Assembly (NCBI RefSeq): GCF_016863295.1
Contig: NZ_BOOP01000025.1
Location: 1 to 64,000 of the forward strand
DNA: 64,000 nucleotides
Reading direction: 5' to 3'
Origin: Planotetraspora phitsanulokensis
GTDB lineage: Bacteria; Actinomycetota; Actinomycetes; Streptosporangiales; Streptosporangiaceae
Shown: positions 46,284 through 54,073 of the stretch, one piece after another
Layout of the letters: every line of letters starts with the position of its first letter
Position numbering within the stretch: the stretch's first letter is position 1
The notes under the pieces: generated by a model
What the model was told of the DNA's origin: nothing
Seen by the model: only the letters and a program-made list of their open reading frames with translations
Databases searched by the model: none
Program-made: the position numbers and the translations under genes

Positions 46284-46623
46284 CCCTGTGTCGGCGGACG
46301 GGCGGCTCGCCGCCTTCCGCACTGGCACGTCAATGAAACCGGGTGAAACTGCCGGCGGTTCTACAGGGCGTCGCGGTTGCGAGATCGAAAAGCTCGCTGA
46401 CCTGCGGCCGAGCAGTGCCCCGGCCTTCCTCCAGGGGGCGCGTTCCGGACATATTCCGGATCTTGCAATCTACGTCTCCCGCGCCGGAACCTGCGGATTA
46501 AAAGATCGATCTTGCACTGTTCCGGACGGTTAAATGCAGGTCAGCGCGTATGCGCGATCCATCCTGAACGGCTCTGGATCCCCCTGCACTGCAACGCAAC
46601 CTGCAACCTGTCATGAGCGACCG

Positions 46624-46642
46624 TGGTGACCTCTCGTCACCA
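46624..46642. repeat. Inverted repeat TGGTGAC/GTCACCA in a gene-free region
   Basis: Seven-base perfect arms at 46624-46630 and 46636-46642 with a five-base spacer lie 134 bases before the carboxylesterase, the only structured element seen in 46284-46776. It is a possible operator. Confidence 0.35.
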
Positions 46643-46776
46643 TGGCTGATAGCACGCTAATGGCGCGACGATGAAGTGGGTCGGTTCGCTCCGGCCGACT
46701 CGTACGACGGGGGGTGTAGTCGCGGGGACATCGGTGAGACGACGCGAAACAGCGGGAGGATCGAAACGCTGTCTCC

Positions 46777-48378
46777 ATGCGAATAAGGTTCCCATTGCTG
46801 ATCTTGGCTGCCGCCGTAGCCCTGCTGCCAGGGACAACGCATGCGCAGGCGTCGGGTGATCCCCAAAGGGCCACCGTGCATACCACCGAGGGCACCCTGG
46901 GGGGTGTCGTCACCTCAGACGTCCGGACCTTCTCCGGCATCCCCTACGCTGCGCCGCCGACCGGCGCGCGGCGCTGGCAACCCCCGGGCCGCGCTCCGGT
47001 GTGGACGGGGGTGCGCGACGCCACCAAACCCGGCAGCCCCTGTCCTCAGCTCGACGGCAGCACCCCCGGCCAGCCACCCAAGGTGGTCGGTGACGAGAAC
47101 TGCCTCTTCCTCAACGTCACCACGCCCGCTGCGCGCTCCTCCGGGCCGCTTCCCGTCATGGTCTGGATCCACGGCGGAGGGTTCGTGCAGGGCGCGGGCA
47201 GCGACTACGACCCGACCCGACTGACCACGCAGGGCAAGGTCATCACGGTGACCCTCAACTACCGGCTGGGAGCTCTGGGCTATCTGGCCCATCCCGACCT
47301 GCGCGACCCGTACGCGGGCAACTACGCGCTTGCGGACCAGCAGGCCGCGCTGCGCTGGGTGAAGAGCAACATCGCGGCCTTCGGCGGTGACCCCGCCAAC
47401 GTCACGATCTTCGGCGAGTCGGCCGGCGGCTTCAGCGTGTGCGCCCATCTCGAAGCGCCGGGCTCACGAGGGCTGTTCCAGAAGGCGATCGTGCAGAGCG
47501 GTCCCTGCGGCAACGATTTCGTCACCCTCAAGGAGGCCCGGGCACGGGCCACGAAGATCGCCTCCGACCTCGGGTGTACGACGCAGGTGCTGGCCTGCCT
47601 GCGGGCAAAGCCCGTGATGGATCTGTTGCCCATCGGCTCCGACCGGGTCTTCACCGCGACCGCCCGCATCGGCGACATGCCGTGGATCTTCACCGCGGGC
47701 ACGCCCGCGCTTCCGCTGCAGCCGCTTGACGCGCTGCGCCGCGCGCGCACCGCGCGGGTGCCGCTGATCCAGGGCGGCACGCATGATGAAATGCGTCCCT
47801 TCGTCGCCGTGCAGTTCGACGCACAGGGTCTGCCCGTAACGGCGCAGCAGTACCTGCGGATCCTCGTCGACCTCATGGGCGACGACGCCAGAGCCGTGCT
47901 CGATCGCTATCCGCTCGGCCGCTTCGCCACGCCCAGCCTGGCGCTGGCCACCGTCCTGAGCGACTGGGGCCGTAAGCTCGGCGCCTGCTCCCAGCTTCCG
48001 GCCGCCGAGGCGGCGGCCCGCCATATGCCGGTATACGAATTCGAGTTCGCCGAAGACTCCGGACAGCAGATCGTCGGCCTCCCGCTCGGCGCCGCGCACG
48101 GCACCGACGTGCCCTACCTCCTGGACGGCCTGGGCACGCCCCTGGACGGCCTGGGCACGCCGCCCACCACCCCTGCGAAGCAGGAGCTGTCACGCGGCAT
48201 GATCGCCTACTGGACACGCTTCGCCGCGACCGGCGACCCCAACGGTCCCGGGCTGCCGCGTTGGCCGGCCTATCGCTCCGGTGGTGGCGCCACACTCTCG
48301 CTCGCTTCCGGGCCGGACGGCATCCGGCCGGTGGACCTCGCCATCGAGCATGACTGCGCCTTCTGGAACGGCGACTGA
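46777..48378 (+). CDS. Secreted type-B carboxylesterase/lipase
   Basis: The product is 533 residues with a signal peptide (MRIRFPLLILAAAVALLPGT..AQA). The oxyanion loop is HGGGF (132-136) and the nucleophile elbow is FGESAGG (Ser215). NYRLGALGYL and DENCLFLNV are conserved carboxylesterase segments; the catalytic His is probably in GAAHGTDVPYL, and a Glu in GGTHDEMRPF. It hydrolyses esters outside the cell; the natural substrate is unknown. An exact seven-residue tandem duplication, LDGLGTP-LDGLGTP (48121-48162), sits just after the His region. Confidence 0.93.
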   Translation: MRIRFPLLILAAAVALLPGTTHAQASGDPQRATVHTTEGTLGGVVTSDVRTFSGIPYAAPPTGARRWQPPGRAPVWTGVRDATKPGSPCPQLDGSTPGQPPKVVGDENCLFLNVTTPAARSSGPLPVMVWIHGGGFVQGAGSDYDPTRLTTQGKVITVTLNYRLGALGYLAHPDLRDPYAGNYALADQQAALRWVKSNIAAFGGDPANVTIFGESAGGFSVCAHLEAPGSRGLFQKAIVQSGPCGNDFVTLKEARARATKIASDLGCTTQVLACLRAKPVMDLLPIGSDRVFTATARIGDMPWIFTAGTPALPLQPLDALRRARTARVPLIQGGTHDEMRPFVAVQFDAQGLPVTAQQYLRILVDLMGDDARAVLDRYPLGRFATPSLALATVLSDWGRKLGACSQLPAAEAAARHMPVYEFEFAEDSGQQIVGLPLGAAHGTDVPYLLDGLGTPLDGLGTPPTTPAKQELSRGMIAYWTRFAATGDPNGPGLPRWPAYRSGGGATLSLASGPDGIRPVDLAIEHDCAFWNGD

Positions 48379-48417
48379 ACCGTCACCTGCCCCCACGGCA
48401 CGTCCGGCTGACGGTTC
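48377..48417 (+). terminator. Possible hairpin terminator after the carboxylesterase gene
   Basis: GAACCGTCA (48377-48385) pairs with TGACGGTTC (48409-48417) across a 23-base loop. In the remaining bases to 48900 no gene can be supported; a frame at 48430-48804 has no recognisable product. Confidence 0.45.
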
Positions 48418-48900
48418 GGTTGGCCGGGCGTGGCCCACCGAATCCGGCGATCAACTCAGAGGGAGTTCCAGTGGACAGGGGACAAGGCACGCAGGCATCC
48501 CACGGCAGGTCGAGGCCGCCTGACGCGCGCGGGACGGTCGGAGCGCGGCAGCTCCGTGGGCGGCCCGGGACTCTGCTGTCCCCGCCGTGGCCGCACCCTC
48601 CTGGCCCTGTTCGTCCTTGTGCCCACCCTCGAAGACGCTGCCGCCACGGCGCTCGCCGGTCGAGCTCTCGCTGACCCGTTCGCGCTGGTCAAGGACTCCG
48701 GGGGTGCGTGCGGCGTGCTGATCGTGACCGTCGTGCTCAGCTCCTGCAAGCCGTTCGGCCAACTGCCCTGGGTGCTCGTCCGGAAGGCAAGACATCTGAC
48801 GTAAGCGCGACGAGATCTTGCGGCTTGGTGCCTTCTGCTGGACGAGTCGGAACAGGTGGACATGATCCTCGCTGCATGTGGGGCGAGAGCCGTGCAACGA

Positions 48901-48934
48901 AAAAGACCAGCTCAGAGGGCATCTGGGCTGGTCT
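48901..48934 (-). terminator. Rho-independent terminator of the displaced tRNA-Arg
   Basis: On the minus strand a 12-bp stem (48906-48917 with 48923-48934, one G-T pair) with a five-base loop is followed by five T residues (AAAAA at 48901-48905 on the plus strand). It lies directly after the tRNA 3' end. Confidence 0.85.
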
Positions 48935-48941
48935 GGTGAGC

Positions 48942-48985
48942 GCGCCCTGCAGGATTCGAACCTGCGACCGTCGGATTAGAAGTCA
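48942..48985 (-). tRNA. tRNA-Arg(UCU) 3' half, displaced: left attachment site of the AICE
   Basis: The minus strand reads an anticodon loop CTTCTAA (anticodon TCT), 3' anticodon stem TCCGA, variable loop CGGTC, T-arm GCAGG-TTCGAAT-CCTGC, and acceptor strand AGGGCGC plus discriminator G. The sequence that should form the 5' half is absent: pairing stops after two bases of the anticodon stem at 48985. This is the classic trace of integration into the 3' half of a tRNA gene, so the segment contains the att core. An intact copy is expected at the other junction. Confidence 0.85.
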
Positions 48986-49140
48986 AGGCAGCAACTAGTC
49001 CGCTCACTACCTCTCACCTGGGACAACCCGATATCCGTCGTGCATACACCTTGAGCTGGGGCACGCATTGGGCGTCGTAACTGGTGACTCATCCGCCAGC
49101 CGGCGTTCAGCACGCTCAATGACACTCGTGGACCGCCTCC

Positions 49141-49329
49141 CTACACAACTCCCATGCTCACACCTCACCGATCGCGATCACGGCCGAGACGGTCGGGCTG
49201 ATCGTCCGACTCCGTGCACCTGTCCGACCAGAGCCTGGACGCCGGCCCCCCGACACGATCGCCTGGCACCTGCGCCAACACCATCAGCTGACCGTCTCCC
49301 GGGTCGTTGACCTGTTCAAGCGTGTGTGA
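49141..49329 (+). pseudogene. IS481-type transposase remnant
   Basis: The frame ending at TGA 49327-49329 reads SPIAITAETVGLIVRLRAPV then PDTIAWHLRQHHQLTVSRVV. This is the N-terminal helix-turn-helix region of IS481-family transposases. It ends after DLFKRV, so the catalytic DDE domain is missing. The surrounding stretch 48986-49601 has no other recognisable gene. Confidence 0.55.
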
Positions 49330-49601
49330 AGGTCCGCCCGGGTCCGCAGCAGTCTGCGGTGGTTGTCACGCAGTTGGTCACTTGGGCAGGGGGGCGAGTT
49401 GAGATCGACGGGCGCTGTAACACGCTGGGGGAAGCCCCGAATGGTGCACCCCCGGCCCCGCGGGCTCAGCTGTAGACACGGATCCGTGAGGGTCGACGTA
49501 CAGCCCCGGCGGGGCGTGACTGAGACGAACAAGAGATCAGTCTCTGATCGGATAGAGCGGAATCCTGGTGATTCCTTCGATGGATCGTGCAAGATCTAAT
49601 C

Positions 49602-50534
49602 ATGTCCGAACAACCTTCCACGCCTGCATCCAGCCGCAGCTATGCCGTTGTCTGGGCTGGCGTCAACGCCCAAGACACGTTCGAACCGCCGGTGCACGAG
49701 GCCATCGCCGACGACGTGCACCGAATCCTCGGTGAAACCGTAAGAATAATGTGGACAGAAGGGGGTGAGACATTGAAGGATGAAAGCTTGGCGAGAGATA
49801 TTGCCATTCGGCTTGAACGTATCAAGAAAATAGTTATAGAGGATACGGCCGATGCGTTCAGTGCGTCATCGCACTATTGCTGGGAAATTGTCGTGCCGCC
49901 CGGCGATTTTGACGTCCTAAACACGCACAAGCAAGTCATCGCGGTTGCCTTTGACTTGGCGGTGGAGAGGCTATTTCCGGAATGGCTCCCATTTAGGCCG
50001 ATTGACATTCACGAGATGCAGTTCAGCGTCCGTAAACAGCCGGTCGATGTACCCCTGGACTGGCACATTCAGTTACGGCAACGCCTGCATGCTGAGGGCG
50101 GAAATCAGGCCGTACGACTACGTACCGAGCAAGCTCGTGTCCCCTCAAACGAACAGACTCCTGCTCAGCTCCCTTCTGAGGACGGCCTAGTCTTCACCAA
50201 TGAATGGGAGCTGAAGGTGTATCAGGCTCTCAAACGATGGCAGGATGATAAGCCAGATCTCGAAACGATTGGTATTTTCCCTCAACCTGGCGTTCGCGTT
50301 AAAGGGCGCACTTTTTTCCCTGACTTCCTGGTCACCTACAAAGGGCGCGCGGGAATCATCGAAGTTGACAGTAAGTATCACAAGGGCCGTCGCGATCACG
50401 ACAAAAGCAGGGAATCGCTGCTAGAGGATGCGGGCGTGTCTATTGTAGAGCGCGTTGGCGTTGAGGACGTAGATAACGCGGACGAGCTGGAGGCGACTAT
50501 TAGGCGGTTTCTGCATCGACTTACGAAGTCTTGA
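49602..50534 (+). CDS. DUF559/Vsr-like nuclease-fold protein A (AICE cargo)
   Basis: The product is 310 residues from ATG 49602; GTG 49587 is an alternative. The N-terminal 190 residues are an uncharacterised alpha/beta region. The C-terminal domain (about 195-305) has FFPDFLVTYKGRAGIIEVDS (Asp 241, Glu 254, Asp 256), then H..GRR.HD..R..LL...GV..VER, the order of the DUF559/Vsr-like branch of the PD-(D/E)xK fold. The whole protein is paralogous to the convergent neighbour at 50552. GC content is clearly lower than in flanking genes. A nuclease role in defence or DNA processing is plausible, but no substrate is indicated. Confidence 0.72.
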   Translation: MSEQPSTPASSRSYAVVWAGVNAQDTFEPPVHEAIADDVHRILGETVRIMWTEGGETLKDESLARDIAIRLERIKKIVIEDTADAFSASSHYCWEIVVPPGDFDVLNTHKQVIAVAFDLAVERLFPEWLPFRPIDIHEMQFSVRKQPVDVPLDWHIQLRQRLHAEGGNQAVRLRTEQARVPSNEQTPAQLPSEDGLVFTNEWELKVYQALKRWQDDKPDLETIGIFPQPGVRVKGRTFFPDFLVTYKGRAGIIEVDSKYHKGRRDHDKSRESLLEDAGVSIVERVGVEDVDNADELEATIRRFLHRLTKS

Positions 50535-50551
50535 TGCCCGAGCTTCCAAGC

Positions 50552-51331
50552 TTACGCCCTCTTCAAACGGGCCAGGAATGCGCGAATCAGCTGGTCTAGT
50601 TCATCATCTTGAGTTGTCTCCTCCACCAAGATTCGCTCGATATGTATTACGCCTCCGTATTTCCAGAGGCGATCGCGGGTCGCATCGGCACCGTACCTAC
50701 CTCTATGGTGGGGGCCATCGACTTCGATCAACCCCACTTTCCCTTCTCGAATAACAAGAAAGTCGGGTGTTAAGACGCTTCCAGCTCCCAAGCGCCCCAT
50801 GGGAAGCGGAAAGATAGTTATGGTGTTAGTCGCGTTGGTGTTTGAAAGCGTCGCTTGAGCTCGTTTGAGGGCGTCGTACACTTTGATTTCTTCTAGCGAT
50901 TCAAAGAGAAACCCGTCACGGCTGAGACGTTGGTCGGGTTTAACGCGTCGAGCATGATTAGTGACGGAATCCCCTGACAGTCTTGCATAGAGCGACTGTC
51001 GCCAATCCCTGTCGACGGGTGGTAGTGCTGCACCGATGATTACGGATTCTACTGAGATATCGTAACGCTTGCTGATCGCGCGTAGTGCCCCATGTATGCG
51101 ATCTATAATCTCATCGGTAAATCGTTCCTTCGCCCATCCGGGAACATTTACGAAAGCCCTATTAGTCCACCCCCACTCTTCGACGTATGGATCCATTTCG
51201 ATGCTCTCCGCCTCCAGTAGGAGTGCGGCTGCTTCGGGATCGCCCTTTTCGTCCAGATAAAAGGCTGTTTGGGCTAGGATTAGCTCATGTGTGGAGAGGT
51301 CTTCGTTAGAGCCTGAAGCTTCGGGGGTCAC
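50552..51331 (-). CDS. DUF559/Vsr-like nuclease-fold protein B (AICE cargo)
   Basis: The product is 259 residues from GTG 51331; in-frame starts at 51406 and 51595 would add residues that read as low-complexity and overlap an opposite-strand small gene. The C-terminal domain has LTPDFLVIREGKVGLIEVDG followed by HHRGRYGADATRDRLWKYGG, a fuller match to the DUF559 pattern (D...ExDG..H...R..D..R...L...G) than its paralogue. The N-terminal parts of the two proteins also align (W..V..VP..., DISVES vs DIHEMQ, then DW...L..RL). The genes converge with a 17-base gap. Confidence 0.72.
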   Translation of the reverse strand: MTPEASGSNEDLSTHELILAQTAFYLDEKGDPEAAALLLEAESIEMDPYVEEWGWTNRAFVNVPGWAKERFTDEIIDRIHGALRAISKRYDISVESVIIGAALPPVDRDWRQSLYARLSGDSVTNHARRVKPDQRLSRDGFLFESLEEIKVYDALKRAQATLSNTNATNTITIFPLPMGRLGAGSVLTPDFLVIREGKVGLIEVDGPHHRGRYGADATRDRLWKYGGVIHIERILVEETTQDDELDQLIRAFLARLKRA

Positions 51332-51536
51332 GAAACCAACTCTAGATCGTGATCCCCCTGCTAGCCACCCACGTCGTCCTTGAGTCGTCACAGCCTTGGG
51401 GGCCATGCACCGGGACGCAATTGGCGGATTGTCCCCCGAGGTGTCCCCAAGTTGGGGCGAGCTTCCGCACGTCGAACCCACTTTGGGGGCACCAGGGACA
51501 CCGGGGAAACTCACAGCGCGGGGAGTAGATCCACCC

Positions 51537-51704
51537 ATGAGTGTCACAACGACATCGGGCTCGGCGGTTGCGAATTGCTCAGCCCGTACGGGCACCGACG
51601 CTCAGCACTGCGGCTTCTGTGACAACGCCTGCCCATCGGGGGTGTGCTGTGTAGGGCGCTGCAGCTCTTGCGCCGGATTCTTGTCCTTGGGGATGGTGGC
51701 TTAA
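51537..51704 (+). CDS. Cysteine-rich mini-protein (Stig1-like cysteine pattern)
   Basis: The product is 55 residues from ATG 51537, with GGGAG 11 bases upstream; the frame can be extended to 51396. Eight cysteines lie at 14, 25, 28, 32, 37, 38, 42 and 45. The segment TDAQHCGFCDNACPSGVCC followed by VGRC fits the CGxCxNxCPxGxxCCxGxC pattern of plant Stig1 proteins and of cysteine repeats in secreted myxobacterial proteins. There is no signal peptide. It is divergent from nuclease B and convergent with the HAD gene. Whether it is expressed is unknown. Confidence 0.4.
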   Translation: MSVTTTSGSAVANCSARTGTDAQHCGFCDNACPSGVCCVGRCSSCAGFLSLGMVA

Positions 51705-51708
51705 GGAG

Positions 51709-52389
51709 CTATAGAAGTTCTTCTATGCTCGCCACGAGTAAATCGGCTCCAGCGGCTTCGAGTAGCTTTGCCTTGCCTGGTTTGTTGGCATAGCCTACTG
51801 CGGTTATGCCTGTAGCTTTGGACGCCTGCATGTCGGTTACTGAATCTCCGATCAGGAGCGACCGTGATACATCTGCGCCAAGTTGTGCTATGGCTTGGCG
51901 CACCAAGTGGGGATTCGGCTTCATAAGGCTCGGATCGGGCTCTACCCGGGCAGAGATCAGGTCTATGGTTGGCAGAAGTCCATGCGTGTGTATGAAGGCT
52001 GTCACTGCAGCTTCCGAATTATTGCTAACCACTGCAATCGCCTTGCCCGTTGCGTGAGATCGCTGAATCAACTCTATTGCGCCTGGTGTGGGTTCGGCGG
52101 TTGCCGCGGCCTCAACTTCGAGAGCGGTTAGGGTTTTGAGCGTTGCGTGGTTGAGGTTGCTACCAAGTTGCGCGCTAAAGCGGAAGACCTCCATAGGGTC
52201 ATCCTGCTCTTGGATGTCCGGAGGCAGATCTACGCCGGCGTCTTTCAGCATCTTGCGGAGAATGGCGGCAACTTCGGGTGCTGGAAAACCCGAGAAGACG
52301 TCGCAGATTGGCCCGTCGAAGTCGAGCAGCACATACTGAGCCCTCTGCATGACCTCTTGTGCTGCTTGCCGCCCTGATCGTGCGGTCAC
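51709..52389 (-). CDS. HAD-family hydrolase coupled to the AICE GntR regulator
   Basis: The product is 226 residues from GTG 52389, overlapping the GntR stop (GTGA). The HAD motifs are all present: DFDGPICD (motif I, Asp 23 and 25), VVSNNS (motif II), the Lys of LMKPNPHLV (motif III) and LIGDSVTDMQASKATG (motif IV). A helical cap lies between motifs I and II, as in phosphoglycolate/beta-phosphoglucomutase-type phosphatases. It probably dephosphorylates a small metabolite. Coupling to a GntR regulator is a recurrent arrangement in such elements and suggests that it makes or removes the regulator's ligand. Confidence 0.85.
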   Translation of the reverse strand: MTARSGRQAAQEVMQRAQYVLLDFDGPICDVFSGFPAPEVAAILRKMLKDAGVDLPPDIQEQDDPMEVFRFSAQLGSNLNHATLKTLTALEVEAAATAEPTPGAIELIQRSHATGKAIAVVSNNSEAAVTAFIHTHGLLPTIDLISARVEPDPSLMKPNPHLVRQAIAQLGADVSRSLLIGDSVTDMQASKATGITAVGYANKPGKAKLLEAAGADLLVASIEELL

Positions 52390-53225
52390 GAGATCTCTCG
52401 GGCGACGGTGTTCCATACGTTGTCGAACCACAGGCGGGACTGGTTGACGAACTGTCCTGAGGTGGAGTCTCCTCCGTCGCTTACCGCGAAGTGGAAGAGT
52501 TCCGCATCTTTCCCGCCCATGTCATACATGGCCTGTGGCTCTCCGCCAAGTCTGATGGTGTGCTCGAAGACCGGATAGAAGCCGAAGAAGGCCTCTTCAC
52601 CGTTGAGGATGTACAGCTTGAAGCGCGGGGGCTCTCCGTTGATCCGGACCTCTGCGGATGCGGTCTTCACAAGTCCGAGGTCGCCCAACTCTTGGACAGA
52701 ATCGACGATGGCCTGAGCATGCCTCGATGAGATTCGCTCCATGCGCTCTCTGAACAAGGGCTCGTCTTCGAGATTGTCCACACGCGCAGGCAGAGACCAT
52801 GGGCGGCTCGTATCCGGTACGAGCATGCGGATCGTGATGCTCTCGGGCACTAGGCGGCCGGCGCGGATGCTGTCGAGAGGTTCCTGAATAGCGCCCTGCA
52901 GGGTCTCTCCTGAGAATCCTGCGAACTCGATCGATACATCGGGCTTCTTAAACGCTTGCTCAATGTGCGGACGTAGCCCTACCGGCCGCGCGGTGCGCTC
53001 TCGTACGAAAATACCGCTTCCCTGACGAGAGATCACAAGGCCCTCGTCCCGGAGTTCCCGAATGGCCTGCTGCACCGTCATCCGAGCCACGCCAAACGTC
53101 TTGGCCAGCTCAGGCCCAGAAGGAAGCTTCTCTCCTGGAGCGAACTTCCTGGTCAGAATCGCAGCCCGCAACTGATGGGCCACTTGAAGGTACGGCGCAC
53201 GGGGATCGTCCGGATCAAGCTTCAT
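52386..53225 (-). CDS. GntR-family regulator of the AICE
   Basis: The product is 279 residues from ATG 53225; an upstream ATG at 53255 would put the start beside the first operator repeat. The winged helix carries GEKLPSGPELAKTFGVARMTVQQAIRELRDEGLVISRQGSGIFV. The C-terminal 190 residues (about 85-279) are not a UTRA or FCD domain but the longer sensor type seen in regulators of integrative elements and actinobacterial DNA-uptake loci. Three 19-bp repeats in the 195-base gap to the transfer genes are its likely operators, so it probably represses both itself and the transfer/replication operon. Confidence 0.88.
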   Translation of the reverse strand: MKLDPDDPRAPYLQVAHQLRAAILTRKFAPGEKLPSGPELAKTFGVARMTVQQAIRELRDEGLVISRQGSGIFVRERTARPVGLRPHIEQAFKKPDVSIEFAGFSGETLQGAIQEPLDSIRAGRLVPESITIRMLVPDTSRPWSLPARVDNLEDEPLFRERMERISSRHAQAIVDSVQELGDLGLVKTASAEVRINGEPPRFKLYILNGEEAFFGFYPVFEHTIRLGGEPQAMYDMGGKDAELFHFAVSDGGDSTSGQFVNQSRLWFDNVWNTVAREIS

Positions 53226-53256
53226 GGCTTCAGCGTACTGGCACCTGAACAGCAAT

Positions 53257-53344
53257 CCTAGGCAACTTTGCCAAGTCTATTGACATGCCTAGGCAGGTTA
53301 GCCAAGATCTGAGTTGTACAACCTGCCTAGCCAACCTGGCCAGG
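53257..53344. promoter_or_regulatory. Three 19-bp operator-like direct repeats upstream of the AICE transfer operon
   Basis: CCTAGGCAACTTTGCCAAG (53257-53275), CCTAGGCAGGTTAGCCAAG (53288-53306) and CCTAGCCAACCTGGCCAGG (53326-53344) share CCTAG-CA....GCCA-G. The middle copy sits across the promoter at 53280-53308. Placement between the divergent GntR gene and the transfer operon makes them the probable regulator sites. Confidence 0.75.
53280..53308 (+). promoter_or_regulatory. Promoter of the AICE transfer/replication operon
   Basis: TTGACA (53280-53285), 17 bases, CAAGAT (53303-53308). It overlaps the second operator repeat, so repressor binding would block polymerase. The first gene starts at 53422. 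Confidence 0.6.
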
Positions 53345-53421
53345 AGGTGTAAGCCGGAGCACGGCCCAAGTCGCCAAACGAGATCCGCGCCCCGGCACCC
53401 CTTGAGAGAGGTGTTCTCATC

Positions 53422-53553
53422 ATGACCTACGGGTCCAACCCGGCCAATGTGCGCCGGGATCCGTGCCACTGCTGCGGCGGTGGCGGGTGGATGACGTCCA
53501 CTCAGCAGTGCGGCGTGTGCGAGGGCACGGGCCAGTGCGGGCGGTGCCGATGA
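53422..53553 (+). CDS. Small DnaJ-type zinc-finger protein
   Basis: The product is 43 residues, with AGAGAGG ten bases before ATG 53422. It has two cysteine clusters, CHCCGGGGW and CGVCEGTGQCGRC, the CxxCxGxG pattern of DnaJ-like zinc fingers. It ends in an ATGA overlap with the WhiB gene and is the first gene of the transfer operon. Function unknown; similar tiny zinc proteins are frequent in AICEs. Confidence 0.65.
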   Translation: MTYGSNPANVRRDPCHCCGGGGWMTSTQQCGVCEGTGQCGRCR

Positions 53554-53888
53554 GCGCCCCGGCTGTCCGGCTCCCGGATCTTCATCCTGCGTTGCGGCTG
53601 CTCGACTCGGTCACCGATGGCATTTCGGTGCAGTTGGCCGAGGGCGCGTTGTGCGGAGCGGACCCGGAGTTGCACACCGGCCCGGACGCCTTCACCGACG
53701 AGCCTGCCGACGACCGCGCGGCGCGTGAGCAGGTGGCCAAGGAGGTGTGCGCCGAGTGCCCGGTCTGGGCGCTGTGCCTGGCCCGCTCGCTGCGCATCCG
53801 CCCCGAGAGCGGCGTGTGGGCCGGCTTCACCGCCGCAGAGATCGGCGAGTTGGCCGACAGGTTCCCGCAGAACACGGCGGTGGCCTGA
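53550..53888 (+). CDS. WhiB-family iron-sulfur transcription factor
   Basis: The product is 112 residues from ATG 53550 (ATGA overlap). The four Wbl cysteines are at 35 (LCGADPE), 67, 70 and 76 (CAECPVWALC), and the family turn reads SGVWAGFT (canonical GVWGG). A longer frame upstream duplicates the previous gene's region and is discarded. Wbl proteins bind a [4Fe-4S] cluster and act with sigma factors; element-borne copies are thought to modulate transfer or host physiology. It overlaps the next small gene by one base. Confidence 0.9.
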   Translation: MSAPAVRLPDLHPALRLLDSVTDGISVQLAEGALCGADPELHTGPDAFTDEPADDRAAREQVAKEVCAECPVWALCLARSLRIRPESGVWAGFTAAEIGELADRFPQNTAVA

Positions 53889-54058
53889 TGCGTCGCTTCC
53901 AGTGCGTCGAGTGCGACCGGGACCACGCCACCGCGACGGGGTGCCCGCGTTGCGGCACGTCCCGCCGGCAGGTGGAGATCTGCCACGTCCACGGTGACGG
54001 CCACGCGGCCGGTTGCCGGCCGTGCCGCAGCCTCGCCCGTTCCCAGTCCGGATTCTGA
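53888..54058 (+). CDS. Small zinc-ribbon protein
   Basis: The product is 56 residues from ATG 53888 (TGATG junction with whiB). Three CxxC-type pairs (CVECDRDH, CPRCGTS, CRPC) and several histidines suggest zinc binding. Function unknown; operon position within the AICE is its main support. Confidence 0.6.
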   Translation: MRRFQCVECDRDHATATGCPRCGTSRRQVEICHVHGDGHAAGCRPCRSLARSQSGF

Positions 54059-54073
54059 CCAGGAGCCCCCCTC

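Noticed and set aside
48430..48804. 124-codon plus-strand frame after the carboxylesterase
   Set aside because: Basic, low-complexity product with no recognised family and no clear ribosome site; a minus-strand frame over the same bases is equally long.
48942..49020. Intact tRNA gene
   Set aside because: Only the 3' half folds; bases beyond 48985 do not pair with the anticodon stem, D-arm or acceptor stem.
51440..51502. GGTGTCCC/GGGACACC inverted repeat as a terminator or origin
   Set aside because: Arms of eight bases with a 47-base spacer and no T-tract; too weak to call, and it lies inside the possible upstream extension of the Cys-rich frame.
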